From NCBI GenBank assembly GCA_942492025.1, contig CALODJ010000003.1, forward strand, positions 248,001 through 312,000: a DNA stretch of 64,000 nt, written 5' to 3'. Numbering within the stretch: position 1 is the first letter of the stretch; every line of letters begins with the position of its first letter. Both the position numbers and the translations under genes were made by a program. The notes below the pieces were generated by a model. It was not told where the DNA came from and searched no databases. It was given only the letters and a program-made list of their open reading frames with translations. The stretch is from JABDQW01 sp942492025. GTDB lineage: Bacteria > Pseudomonadota > Gammaproteobacteria > SZUA-229. Shown here one piece after another: positions 7,404-15,547 of this stretch.

Positions 7404-10334
7404 TTAATCGAGGTATCTGGAGATATCGACATCATCGATCTGTTCGGCATCGAGAAACTGCTCACCGTACTTTTTATAAACACCACTGGTGAGGAATAGC
7501 TTGAACAGGTCCGGATCGATGTGGTTGTCTTTGCTCATGGCGCTCATGATGCGAATAGCTTCTGATAATGTTTTGGCTTTCTTGTACGGGCGGTCGGATG
7601 CGGTCAGGGCCTCGAAAATGTCGGCGATGGCCATCATGCGTGCTGTCAATGGCATTTGATCACGTGTAAGCCGTTTCGGGTAGCCCCTGCCATCCATGGT
7701 TTCATGATGACCGCCGGCTATTGTCGGTACCTCGCGTAAATGTTTTGGGTACGGCAGTTTTTGCAGCATGATGATGGTTTGTGTCATATGATCGTTGATC
7801 TTGTAACGCTCCTCTGCACTGAGCGTGCCCCGGCCTACCGATAAATTGTACAACTCACCACGGTTATATTTGTGCTCGGGCATATCGAGCTTGAATCCCC
7901 AGGGGTTGTCGGCAGGCATGCGTTCATGATCTTCGCGCTCGATGATGTGTTCGGGTTTGTCGGCGAGGACGTGTTCCTCAGCGGGTAATGTTGGTTTTTC
8001 GCTCTTGTTTTTGCGCCGGGCTTCTTCCCATGAAATACCCAGGCGGTCATCCAGTGTGCGTTTCCAGGTGCGTTGAGCGATGCGCTTGAGACGATCGATT
8101 TTGTCATCACTCATGAACTCACCGCCTTCGTTACATTCGGCGATAAAGGCAAATTCATCATCCAGCTGCTTCAGCGTTGCGGTCAGCGATCCCTGCAGGC
8201 TCGCGTTATCGCCACCTTCAGCGAGTTGCTGCCAGTACTGAATTTCTGCATCACGTTTAAGAACCTCAAAGCGCATACGCACTTCATGGATACGGTCATA
8301 AATCGTTTCAAGTTTGGTTGCCTTGTCGACAACATATTCCGGCGTCGTTACCTTGCCGCAATCATGCAGCCAGCTCGCTATCTCCAGTGCTTCCCACGCC
8401 TCCTCGGCAAGGTCAAACTGATCGAATGGTGGCTCTTTAGATGCGCAGGCTGCTTGCGCCAGCATACGGGTTAGTTCGGGTACGCGCTGGCAATGCCCGC
8501 CGGTATAGGGTGATTTCGCATCGATCGCACCCGCTATCAGTTTAATAAACGCGTTTAACAGCGCCTCTTGCATATGCAGCAGCTGCCGGCTTTCGAGTGT
8601 TACAGCGGCAAAGCCGGAGAGGGCCTGGATAAAGGCCAGGCTGGCTTTTTCAGTTTCAGTTGTCAGTTCGTCGGCTTTTCGGAATAAAAGACACAGCAGG
8701 CCAATATGTTCATAGTTTCTGTTGGTCAGCGGTAACGCGATCATCGTAAGATGATCCGTATTGAAACGTTTTAGCAGGGGTTTGAACGCATCGCTGGAGG
8801 ATTCATCGATAGTGATCACGCTGCTTCTGTTTTTCGTGAACAGAGACGCTAGTTCATTAGCTTCTGATGATATCGGTGCTATCTCATCGGTATCGATAAA
8901 GTTGTCGCTGTTTGAACACAGTACGCCGGGTTCCAGTGCGTCTTCGTTTTCGTTCATTAAATAGGTAAGGACCCCATCGGCATGGCTTATCAGCATGGTT
9001 TCCTGGCTGATGCTGCGTAAAAGGTTATCAAGGTTTTGCTCGCCCGCGAGCGTATTAATCAGGTTGATAAACCGGTTGATCGTTGATTGCATCAGGTCCA
9101 TGGTCACAGACAGCTCATGAACTTCTTTTATACTGGAGCGGGTATCAATCGGTGTTTCGAATTCGAGGTGGGATATGGATTCTGCAGCATGTGACAGCTT
9201 ATAGAGTGGTGTGGATATCCGTTTGGCGACGTACCAGATGAGTGGAATAAAGAGCAGTATGATCACGATTGTTGCAATGAATGACTGCTTTCGCAGTTCA
9301 GCAGCCTCGCTCAACAGTTCATCGACAGGCGATAGGATCAAGGCATAAAGATCAACCCCACCAGGCTTGCCTACGATGCGTGCCGCCCCGGTCCATTGCG
9401 CACCCTTGAATTCAAAATCGAGATTCTGTTCCAGTGCTTCAATGTTCTCGCCCAGGTATGCAAGCACATCACTGTTTAATTGTTGCAGGACGGCAAGTTT
9501 GAGTTGATCATCGTCTGATTTAACGATGATTTTTTCCGGGTCTTTATAAGCAAAGACCTGTCCCTCGGCATTAATCAGTACGGCCTCCGAACCCTGTGTC
9601 AGCTGATACTTGTTGATAGTGCGGGTGAGTCGGTCAAGTGTGATGTCTGTCGCGACGACCACACCCGGTTGTCTGGATTTGACTTTTGCAGTGATGCCGA
9701 CATTACCGGAAAAGTAAAAGACATAGGGTTTGGTTACAGCAGGCTGTGTGCTTGCCTCAAGGTACCATGGGCGCAGCCGGGGATCGTAATCAGTATCGAC
9801 GGCGGGTTCCCTGGCAATTATCTCGAGTTGTTCATTGATAAAGAGGCGGGACAATCTGCGTTTGCCCATTTTGGTCGTTTCGATATTATCGACCACGAGA
9901 AGTGTATCGGCTGGCGCCTCGAGTTTTTCCCTTAAATCTTCATTTTTCATATGGCGGACAATGAAGTAATCACCGTTGCTATAACCGATATACAGATTGG
10001 CTGCTGCGGGATGGTTACTGAGTGCGATGCTGAATGCCTCCAGATGTTCCAGCCTCTGCTCCAGCGAATTTGCCTTGGTAATGGGAGATATCGCGAGTAT
10101 CTGCAAAACACCAGCCAGTGGCGTATAGGTGCCTTTTATGTCCAGACTCAGTTCTTCGGTCAGTCTGTTATAGATCTCATGGGCGGAAGAAAGCAGGATA
10201 TCTGAGGTTTTTTTATGATTTTGTATGCTGAGCAGGGCGCCGAGCATCACTGACAGCAGTACGAATAATGCGCCTATCGTGATCTGCAACGGAAATCGTG
10301 TGTTTTTTTGCGTGCTCATTTGTGTATTGTCCAT
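7404..10334 (-). CDS. Membrane sensor with Cache, HAMP, GAF and HD-GYP domains
   Basis: This 976-residue protein is a predicted cyclic-di-GMP phosphodiesterase. A membrane helix (about 16-36) precedes a large periplasmic Cache-type domain (RLRPWYLEAS, then PYVFYFSGNVGITAKVKS). A second helix follows (about 345-365), then HAMP, a GAF-like domain (about 430-600) and HD-GYP. The HD motif is SWLHDCGK (about residue 655) and the GYP motif is GGHHETMDGRGYP (about residue 880). The spacing between them is about 225 residues, far longer than in compact HD-GYP domains, so a large insertion lies inside the catalytic domain. Metal ligands look intact. Confidence 0.92.
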   Translation of the reverse strand: MDNTQMSTQKNTRFPLQITIGALFVLLSVMLGALLSIQNHKKTSDILLSSAHEIYNRLTEELSLDIKGTYTPLAGVLQILAISPITKANSLEQRLEHLEAFSIALSNHPAAANLYIGYSNGDYFIVRHMKNEDLREKLEAPADTLLVVDNIETTKMGKRRLSRLFINEQLEIIAREPAVDTDYDPRLRPWYLEASTQPAVTKPYVFYFSGNVGITAKVKSRQPGVVVATDITLDRLTRTINKYQLTQGSEAVLINAEGQVFAYKDPEKIIVKSDDDQLKLAVLQQLNSDVLAYLGENIEALEQNLDFEFKGAQWTGAARIVGKPGGVDLYALILSPVDELLSEAAELRKQSFIATIVIILLFIPLIWYVAKRISTPLYKLSHAAESISHLEFETPIDTRSSIKEVHELSVTMDLMQSTINRFINLINTLAGEQNLDNLLRSISQETMLISHADGVLTYLMNENEDALEPGVLCSNSDNFIDTDEIAPISSEANELASLFTKNRSSVITIDESSSDAFKPLLKRFNTDHLTMIALPLTNRNYEHIGLLCLLFRKADELTTETEKASLAFIQALSGFAAVTLESRQLLHMQEALLNAFIKLIAGAIDAKSPYTGGHCQRVPELTRMLAQAACASKEPPFDQFDLAEEAWEALEIASWLHDCGKVTTPEYVVDKATKLETIYDRIHEVRMRFEVLKRDAEIQYWQQLAEGGDNASLQGSLTATLKQLDDEFAFIAECNEGGEFMSDDKIDRLKRIAQRTWKRTLDDRLGISWEEARRKNKSEKPTLPAEEHVLADKPEHIIEREDHERMPADNPWGFKLDMPEHKYNRGELYNLSVGRGTLSAEERYKINDHMTQTIIMLQKLPYPKHLREVPTIAGGHHETMDGRGYPKRLTRDQMPLTARMMAIADIFEALTASDRPYKKAKTLSEAIRIMSAMSKDNHIDPDLFKLFLTSGVYKKYGEQFLDAEQIDDVDISRYLD

Positions 10335-10583
10335 TTAGATGCCATGATCTGGGTAGCGATGGCGCCGGTTTGATCGCTCTAGCAGTTCTGTATATCAACA
10401 TATTTACAAGCCATTGTAACGTGGCTGACCGAGCCTGTTGCAGAGATAGTAGCAGGTTTTGTAGTCTAATCAGTATCATAGCAGTCCTGCATTGTTCACT
10501 GCATGCAGATCGTGACGCCGATGCAGTTGAACTTTCAAGCTCATAATGAATCTAATACCATTTGGACAAAGTAAAGGGAAGCC

Positions 10584-11501
10584 GTGCGTTTTAACCCACA
10601 CTATCCGGGACTGTTCATTAGCTTGATGCTCGCAACCGTTGCGTCGATCGCTGGACAGCAGGGACTACAGGATATCAAGCCGTTGGCAGTGAATCATGTC
10701 GATGGCAATTGTCGCCTTGATCGGCTTGTGCAAAATACGGATGCCGTGGCACAACAGGCTCCCGGGCTTGATCCCGAAAGCATCACGATATTGAATTGGA
10801 ACATATACAAAGGTAAGCGTGATGGCTGGGCGACCGATTTCAAGCGCTACAGTCAGAAGCATGACATTCTGACGATACAGGAAGCGCATCTGGGTGATGA
10901 GCTGGAATCCCTGCTGGAAGATGAGCATCACCATTGGACCATGAACGTGGCGTTTAACTACCAGGACAAGGCGACCGGAGTCATGACGGCTTCTGCGATC
11001 AAACCTGACTATCTATGCGGCCAGCGCACGATAGAGCCGTTAATCAGGACACCTAAAACCAGCCTGATTGCCTACTACCCGCTAGCTGGTGTCTATGAGC
11101 ACCTGCTGGTCGCCAATATTCATGGAATCAACTTTACATTGGGCCTTAAAGCCTATCATCAGCAGATAGAAAAACTCTACAGTATCATCAAGCATCACGA
11201 CGGCCCGGTCGTGCTGGCAGGCGATTTCAATACCTGGAGCGATGCACGCATGCGCATCGTCGAAGCTCTGGCGCAGCGTCTTGCTCTGGCATCGCTCGAC
11301 TACACCAACCATAACCGAACAAACGTTTTTGGGAATGCGATTGATCATGTCTTCTATCGTGGGCTCGAGCCGGTCGAACATGATACCTGGCGCGTGACAT
11401 CATCGGACCACAATCCAACGCGGGTCAGTTTCCGTGTAAAAAGCTACTATCTAACCGGTGATGGCATGGCAGAGAGAGTGATCGATGAAAATAATTGTTA
11501 G
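10584..11501 (+). CDS. Endonuclease/exonuclease/phosphatase-family protein
   Basis: The 305-residue product begins with GTG (AAGGGAA ribosome site 3-8 bp upstream) and has a hydrophobic N-terminus that probably exports or anchors it. The EEP fold motifs are in order: ILNWNIYKG (Asn ligand), IQEAH (metal-binding Glu), VVLAGDFNTWSD (catalytic Asp/Asn) and SSDHNPTRV (catalytic His). It resembles YafD-like proteins. The stop TAG is also the first three bases of the MITE copy that begins at 11499, so the original C-terminus may have been altered. Confidence 0.88.
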   Translation: MRFNPHYPGLFISLMLATVASIAGQQGLQDIKPLAVNHVDGNCRLDRLVQNTDAVAQQAPGLDPESITILNWNIYKGKRDGWATDFKRYSQKHDILTIQEAHLGDELESLLEDEHHHWTMNVAFNYQDKATGVMTASAIKPDYLCGQRTIEPLIRTPKTSLIAYYPLAGVYEHLLVANIHGINFTLGLKAYHQQIEKLYSIIKHHDGPVVLAGDFNTWSDARMRIVEALAQRLALASLDYTNHNRTNVFGNAIDHVFYRGLEPVEHDTWRVTSSDHNPTRVSFRVKSYYLTGDGMAERVIDENNC

Positions 11502-11757
11502 CCCGCATTTCTCACCAGGCGGCGTTAAATACTGATAACGTATTGCCCTTGTGGAGTAGAGCTTGGATGATCAAAGATACCGTGTGTTGTTCAAGCAGGC
11601 CTATCACGCTTCAGGTGGGTCTTGGTTTGCATGAGATCGTGGGGTGCGCCGTGCGCACCGTGAATCTTCAGTGTGCTGGGCTGTTTCGGTGCGCACGGCG
11701 CACCCTACGGTCGCTTCGCCCAAGCTATTGCTACGCTTCTCGCTCCAGAGCGGCGCT
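11499..11757 (+). mobile_element. MITE-like element, copy B, right end missing
   Basis: The left terminus TAGCCCGCATTTCTCACC coincides with the stop codon of the EEP-family gene. The body follows copies A and G up to AGAGCGGCGCT at 11757, where the last ~55 bp are absent. A different REP doublet (11783-11834) follows 25 bp later, suggesting replacement by insertion or recombination. Confidence 0.82.
11639..11708. repeat. REPIN, 70-bp type, inside MITE copy B
   Basis: The GTGG foot (one change from GTAG) and GGTGCGC/GCGCACC hairpins end in CTAC. Confidence 0.9.
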
Positions 11758-11782
11758 GAGGGTGCAGACCTTACTTGTTTTT

Positions 11783-11834
11783 GTAGGAGCTTTAGCCGCG
11801 AACTGTTGAAATTCGCGACTGAAGTCGCTCCTAC
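11783..11834. repeat. Second REP-doublet family (GTAGGAGC type)
   Basis: It begins GTAGGAGCTTTAGCCGCGA and ends TCGCGACTGAAGTCGCTCCTAC, an imperfect inverted pair of 52 bp. It has a GTAG/CTAC foot but different stem sequences from the main REPIN. GTAGGAGCGACTTCAGTCGCGA-like REPs are common in gammaproteobacteria. A half-copy abuts MITE copy H at about 46590. Confidence 0.8.
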
Positions 11835-11867
11835 GATTAACTGAAAATTACTCTGCGCACTCTGCGG

Positions 11868-12395
11868 TTAATTCAGATACTCAAGAACACGCTTCCATTG
11901 TTGCAGCTTCTGCTCACGGCTCAGGCTGGCCATCGCCGGGCTGGTTGATGGCAGGCGTTGATACTGTATCAATGAATAGCGTTCGTCGAGCGTCGGCAAT
12001 ACGTGTTTGTTGAATTCCTGCTGCGCGCGCGAGCCATTGAAATAGACGGCTTTGATTAACGGATGCTCGGCAAAGAAATGGTTGAAATTATTGACCACGA
12101 TCGTGTCACTCCTTATCGATGAGTCCAGGCTGCCTTTTCGTTGGCAGGTATTGACCACATCCCAGAGTGCGACCCGGTGGCGTTTTAGCAGCTGCTGCTT
12201 CTGTTTATAATCCATTTGTTCATAATTCAGTGGTCCTTTATCGGCAAACAGTGCTGACATGATGAACCAGAAGCTGTTGCGCGGGTGTGCATAGTACTGA
12301 TGTGCTTCAAGCGATTGAGTACTGGGCATGGAGCCCAGTATCAAGATGACTGCGTTTATATCTGCGATTGGCGCAAAGCAGGTGACTGGGTCCAT
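11868..12395 (-). CDS. DNA-deoxyinosine glycosylase (uracil-DNA glycosylase superfamily)
   Basis: The protein carries the UDG-superfamily motif LILGSMPSTQSLEAHQYYAHP followed by RNSFWFIM, typical of family 6 hypoxanthine-DNA glycosylases. These remove deaminated adenine (hypoxanthine) and sometimes uracil. The C-terminal motif QRLPSTSPAMASLS is the second active-site loop. The ATG at 12395 gives 175 residues. An in-frame TTG at 12461 would overlap the upstream ferritin gene and is less likely. It is the last gene of the mdh-to-glycosylase run. Confidence 0.87.
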   Translation of the reverse strand: MDPVTCFAPIADINAVILILGSMPSTQSLEAHQYYAHPRNSFWFIMSALFADKGPLNYEQMDYKQKQQLLKRHRVALWDVVNTCQRKGSLDSSIRSDTIVVNNFNHFFAEHPLIKAVYFNGSRAQQEFNKHVLPTLDERYSLIQYQRLPSTSPAMASLSREQKLQQWKRVLEYLN

Positions 12396-12447
12396 GCTTG
12401 TGTTGCACGAATAGACGGTCTTCTGAAAAATGATACCAGCCGATATC

Positions 12448-12735
12448 TTACTCGTGTGCAATCGGTTTGTCGGTAAACAAATAATCTTTTAGTTCCTTGT
12501 CAAATGCAGGATCTTTTCTGCGAATCCATTCCAGCACCATTGCGGCATGCTCTTTTTCTTCATCACGATTATGCGCAAGAATCGCTCTAAGCGCGTCGTC
12601 TTTGCAGGCGTCAACACGTTGGTTATACCAGTCAACCGCCTCGAGTTCTTCCATCAGGGACGTTATCGCACGGTGCATATCACGTGTGTCATCTGACAGT
12701 TCTTCGATCGGTTCATGAAAGCCTTCGTTAGCCAT
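12448..12735 (-). CDS. Encapsulin-type ferritin (EncFtn) without shell gene nearby
   Basis: The 95-residue protein follows the encapsulated ferritin pattern closely: EPIEELSDDTRDMHRAITSL, MEELEAVDWYNQRVDA and ILAHNRDEEKEHAAMVLEW. The expected ferroxidase residues are present (Glu29/Glu32, Trp36-Tyr37, Glu59-Glu62, His63). EncFtn is active only as a decamer with the metal centre at a subunit interface. The usual C-terminal shell-targeting tail is missing; the protein ends TDKPIAHE. No encapsulin gene is in the window. It lies 26 bp after a heme-binding-protein gene, which fits an iron-handling role. Confidence 0.88.
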   Translation of the reverse strand: MANEGFHEPIEELSDDTRDMHRAITSLMEELEAVDWYNQRVDACKDDALRAILAHNRDEEKEHAAMVLEWIRRKDPAFDKELKDYLFTDKPIAHE

Positions 12736-12761
12736 ATGGGTTCTCCAGTTTTGTTGGTCAA

Positions 12762-13259
12762 TTATTCGAGAAAATCGAGGCGTTCCGCGTACTTATCCAG
12801 TGCTTTTTGGGCGCAGGCTTCATCGATATCACCACCGGGTGCACCGGAAACACCGATTGCGCCAAGGCGTGCACCACCAGCAATAATTTCAAGTGCACCT
12901 TCCATAACGATAATGTCATCCAGGTGGTTCATTTCGCCTCTGATATCATCTCTTCTGTTTCTAAAATCACCCGAGCTGGTTCCCGCCATTACTGCAAGAT
13001 TGGCCTTTTCTTCAGATATCTGCAAGGTAAACCGGGGTGCCAGGTCGTCTCGCATGGCCACGCGCAACAAGCCGTGGCGGTCGACTACAACAGCACTGAC
13101 CTGGTAGCCCTGTTTGCGGCATGCATCGACAGCGGCAGCAGCGATGTCTTTAGCCAGATCCAGGCCGATATTCTTGATGCTGTAAGCGTCATCAGCACGC
13201 GCCGTGCAAACAGTGGTGGCAATAAGGCTTATGACAGCCAGCGTAACGGTTCTGAGCAT
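12762..13259 (-). CDS. Periplasmic HbpS/GlcG-family heme-binding protein
   Basis: The 165-residue product has a Sec signal peptide (MLRTVTLAVISLIATTVCTARA) and one GlcG/HbpS (DUF336) domain. The domain contains AAAAVDACRKQGYQVSAVVVD, RVAMRDDLAPRF, EEKANLAVMAGTSS and IGVSGAPGGDIDEACAQKAL. Family members form octamers that bind heme or extracellular iron. It is 3 bp downstream of mdh and 26 bp upstream of the ferritin gene, so these are probably one operon. Confidence 0.87.
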   Translation of the reverse strand: MLRTVTLAVISLIATTVCTARADDAYSIKNIGLDLAKDIAAAAVDACRKQGYQVSAVVVDRHGLLRVAMRDDLAPRFTLQISEEKANLAVMAGTSSGDFRNRRDDIRGEMNHLDDIIVMEGALEIIAGGARLGAIGVSGAPGGDIDEACAQKALDKYAERLDFLE

Positions 13260-13262
13260 GGC

Positions 13263-14201
13263 TTACGGCCCCTTGATCTGTTTCAGTAGTTCAATTTGTT
13301 GTTGCACGATGTTGGCAGAGTTGTGAAATATGGTGGTTTCTTCATCGTTCATTTTCAGCGGGATCACTTGTTCCATGCCGTCTTTTCCAAGCACAGCAGG
13401 TACGCCAATCGCAATATTATCGAGGCCGTATTCGCCACTGAGAATGCTGACCGTCGGCAGTATGCGTTTACGGTCATGCACGATGGCGTCGACCATTTCG
13501 GCAACTGAGGCAGCGGGTGCATCATAGGCGCTGCTATTCTGGCGCAGGGCAAGAATCTCCGCACCACCATGACGTGTGCGTTCGACGATCTCGTCAAGTT
13601 TCTCTTTGCTGAGAAAGTTGGTGACAGGGATGCCGGCTATGGTGGTGTAACGGTGCATGGGTACCATGGTATCACCGTGACCACCGAGTACCATGGTATG
13701 GATATCCAGTGTTGAATAGCCCGTCTCCATCGCAATAAAACTGGCCATGCGGCTCGAATCGAGCACGCCAGCCTGGCCAAAGATGCGATTGCGCGGCCAG
13801 CCGGTTTTCTGCCAGGCATAATAGGTAACAATATCGACCGGGTTGGTCACAAACAGCATCAAACAGTCCGGTGCATATTTCATGGCATCATCAACAATAC
13901 CGTCGACGATGCTGATGTTGCTCGCCAGCAGATCTTCACGCGACATCCCGGGCTTGCGTGGCAGACCGGCGGTGACGATGATCAGGTCTGAGCCAGCCAT
14001 TAATGCGCCATCGCTACCACCGTGCAGTCGAGTGTCGTATTCAAACAGCGGGGCAACTTCCTGAATATCCAGCGCGGCACCCTCAGCAGCACCTTTGTTG
14101 ATATCGAGTAACGTAATTTCGCGGCACATGTCCTTGGCTGCGATGAACTGGGCAGTGGACTCACCGACACGCCCTGCGCCAACGATGGTGATTTTGTTCA
14201 T
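13263..14201 (-). CDS. mdh: Malate dehydrogenase, LDH-like type
   Basis: The enzyme interconverts malate and oxaloacetate with NAD in the TCA cycle. The 312 residues have a Rossmann motif (ITIVGAGRVGESTAQFIA), the substrate-specificity loop GLPRKPGMSREDLL (Arg at about 81-82 favours malate over lactate), and the catalytic pair with His in GGHGDTMVPM. NPVDIVTYYAW is the conserved NAD-side block. It is first in a close run with the heme-binding and ferritin genes. Confidence 0.95.
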   Translation of the reverse strand: MNKITIVGAGRVGESTAQFIAAKDMCREITLLDINKGAAEGAALDIQEVAPLFEYDTRLHGGSDGALMAGSDLIIVTAGLPRKPGMSREDLLASNISIVDGIVDDAMKYAPDCLMLFVTNPVDIVTYYAWQKTGWPRNRIFGQAGVLDSSRMASFIAMETGYSTLDIHTMVLGGHGDTMVPMHRYTTIAGIPVTNFLSKEKLDEIVERTRHGGAEILALRQNSSAYDAPAASVAEMVDAIVHDRKRILPTVSILSGEYGLDNIAIGVPAVLGKDGMEQVIPLKMNDEETTIFHNSANIVQQQIELLKQIKGP

Positions 14202-14294
14202 GAACGAGATTCCTATGGCTATGTTTATTATTATGTATCGATCGGAGTTTAGCGTGGTTTTTTCTGGATACGAACACTATTTGGGATATTGGAT

Positions 14295-14326
14295 CATCTC
14301 GCCCCCAGGTGAGAAGTGTAGGTTAG
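14295..14326. repeat. Remnant of a MITE right end
   Basis: The sequence TCATCTCGCCCCCAGGTGAG followed by AAGTGTAGGTTAG aligns with 22178-22210 (TCATCTCGCCCCCCGGTGAG, AAATGCGGGCTAG). It is a decayed right terminus lying upstream of mdh. Confidence 0.5.
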
Positions 14327-14337
14327 CGGAAAATGAA

Positions 14338-14363
14338 TAAAAAAGGCCACCTTGCAGTGGCCT
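14338..14363 (-). terminator. Rho-independent terminator (minus strand)
   Basis: Read on the minus strand, the 7-bp stem AGGCCAC / GTGGCCT with a 6-nt loop is followed by TTTTT. It lies 28 bp after the stop of the SCP2-like gene. Confidence 0.9.
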
Positions 14364-14390
14364 GTTAGGCAGATCGGCTTGGCGTAAAAT

Positions 14391-14783
14391 TTACGCGCGA
14401 CCCATCGCGCCGAAGCTCTTGATAAATGGACCTGCCATGCGCGGGTCAGAAATCATCGCCTTGAAGTCACCTTTCTTGAACTTCAGCTTGCCTGTTGAAA
14501 ACGCAAGCCCCAGACCGGTCATGCCGATTTCCTTGGCCAGCCATTTTTCCCAGTTTTTCTGCTCGGCACGCATGTCCCAGTTCAGCTCGCGTCCGTCATA
14601 CGCGCCCGCTTCGACAACTTCGCCGTTCTGCACGTCAATAAAACCCTGGCAGGTATCATCGCCCGGATAACCGTAGCCGATAACCGAACTGAACTCGATT
14701 TTTGCAAGCGCATCTTTCAATGCAGGATCTGCATTCCACTGTTCCTGGAAACTCTTCATCCAGGCATCATCAAATAAAGCCAT
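14391..14783 (-). CDS. SCP2-like sterol/lipid-binding protein
   Basis: The 130-residue protein matches a small SCP2 sterol-transfer-like fold. An N-terminal helix (DAWMKSFQEQWNADPALKDAL) is followed by beta strands and the C-terminal block FSTGKLKFKKGDFKAMISDP, where the conserved family core lies. Such proteins bind lipids or acyl chains; the ligand here is unknown. A perfect GGAGG lies 5 bp before the ATG at 14783, ruling out the longer frame. It is monocistronic, with its own terminator. Confidence 0.78.
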   Translation of the reverse strand: MALFDDAWMKSFQEQWNADPALKDALAKIEFSSVIGYGYPGDDTCQGFIDVQNGEVVEAGAYDGRELNWDMRAEQKNWEKWLAKEIGMTGLGLAFSTGKLKFKKGDFKAMISDPRMAGPFIKSFGAMGRA

Positions 14784-14973
14784 GTAAACCTCCGGAATTG
14801 TTCTTAAATGGGCATCGAAAGGCCCTGTCGTCACTGGATATGCAAAATGACCATCACCCGCATCCAGTGTAAGTGGTTGTTATATGTAATTATAAACTCA
14901 CCGAATATCGCCGGCGGGATAGTAGCACACAAAAATCTATATCGGAAGGGGTATACGAGCGCGGACGATGGCG

Positions 14974-15543
14974 TTATTTAAGTTCCATCGCCATCGCATT
15001 GATATTGTTACGCTGCAATAGATTGAGATTACGGTTGAGATCCCTGCGGTTATTCACCGGTCCTATGCGAACGCGGTGCCATCTTTCATTGTCGATGGAG
15101 ACCTCGTTGATGCTGGCTTCCAGCCCGAGCAGGGCGACCGTGGCCTTGAGCTTTTCGGCGTCCTGCCTGTTTCTGAATGAGCCGGCCTGCAGGATGTAGC
15201 GTTTGCCGGCCGAGGTGTCCGCTGCGCTTTTGTTTTGTGGTGGCCGAATTTCGTCTTCCGGGATCAATACCTCGAGTTCTGGCAGTATTGTATAAAAGTT
15301 GAACTTCGGTTCCTGTTTGCGCTGGGTTGCCGGTGTCGCCGAGGCGCTCTGTTTGTTCTGCTTGATTTTGTCGAGCTCGGTTTTGACCGCGTCACCAAAG
15401 CTGATATCGGAGGGCGGCTGCTTGTCCAGGTAAACCAGAAAAGCGATAAAAAGGCCTATCGCGAGCCCGCCGGACATCCAGACAAATCCAGGCACAGGTT
15501 TTTTCTTCTTCCGGTTTACACGTGATTTATAGTCAGCAGGCAT
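14974..15543 (-). CDS. SPOR-domain membrane protein (FtsN-like)
   Basis: This 189-residue protein has a basic cytoplasmic N-terminus (KSRVNRKKKKPVPGF), one membrane helix (about 21-42) and a periplasmic linker. Its C-terminal SPOR domain (RYILQAGSFRNRQDAEKLKATV, then NERWHRVRIGPV) binds denuded septal peptidoglycan. FtsN recruits and activates the division machinery, and FtsN-like genes commonly follow argS and priA, as here. The gene starts 4 bp after argS ends. The protein is shorter than E. coli FtsN. Confidence 0.88.
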   Translation of the reverse strand: MPADYKSRVNRKKKKPVPGFVWMSGGLAIGLFIAFLVYLDKQPPSDISFGDAVKTELDKIKQNKQSASATPATQRKQEPKFNFYTILPELEVLIPEDEIRPPQNKSAADTSAGKRYILQAGSFRNRQDAEKLKATVALLGLEASINEVSIDNERWHRVRIGPVNNRRDLNRNLNLLQRNNINAMAMELK

Positions 15544-15547
15544 AGGG

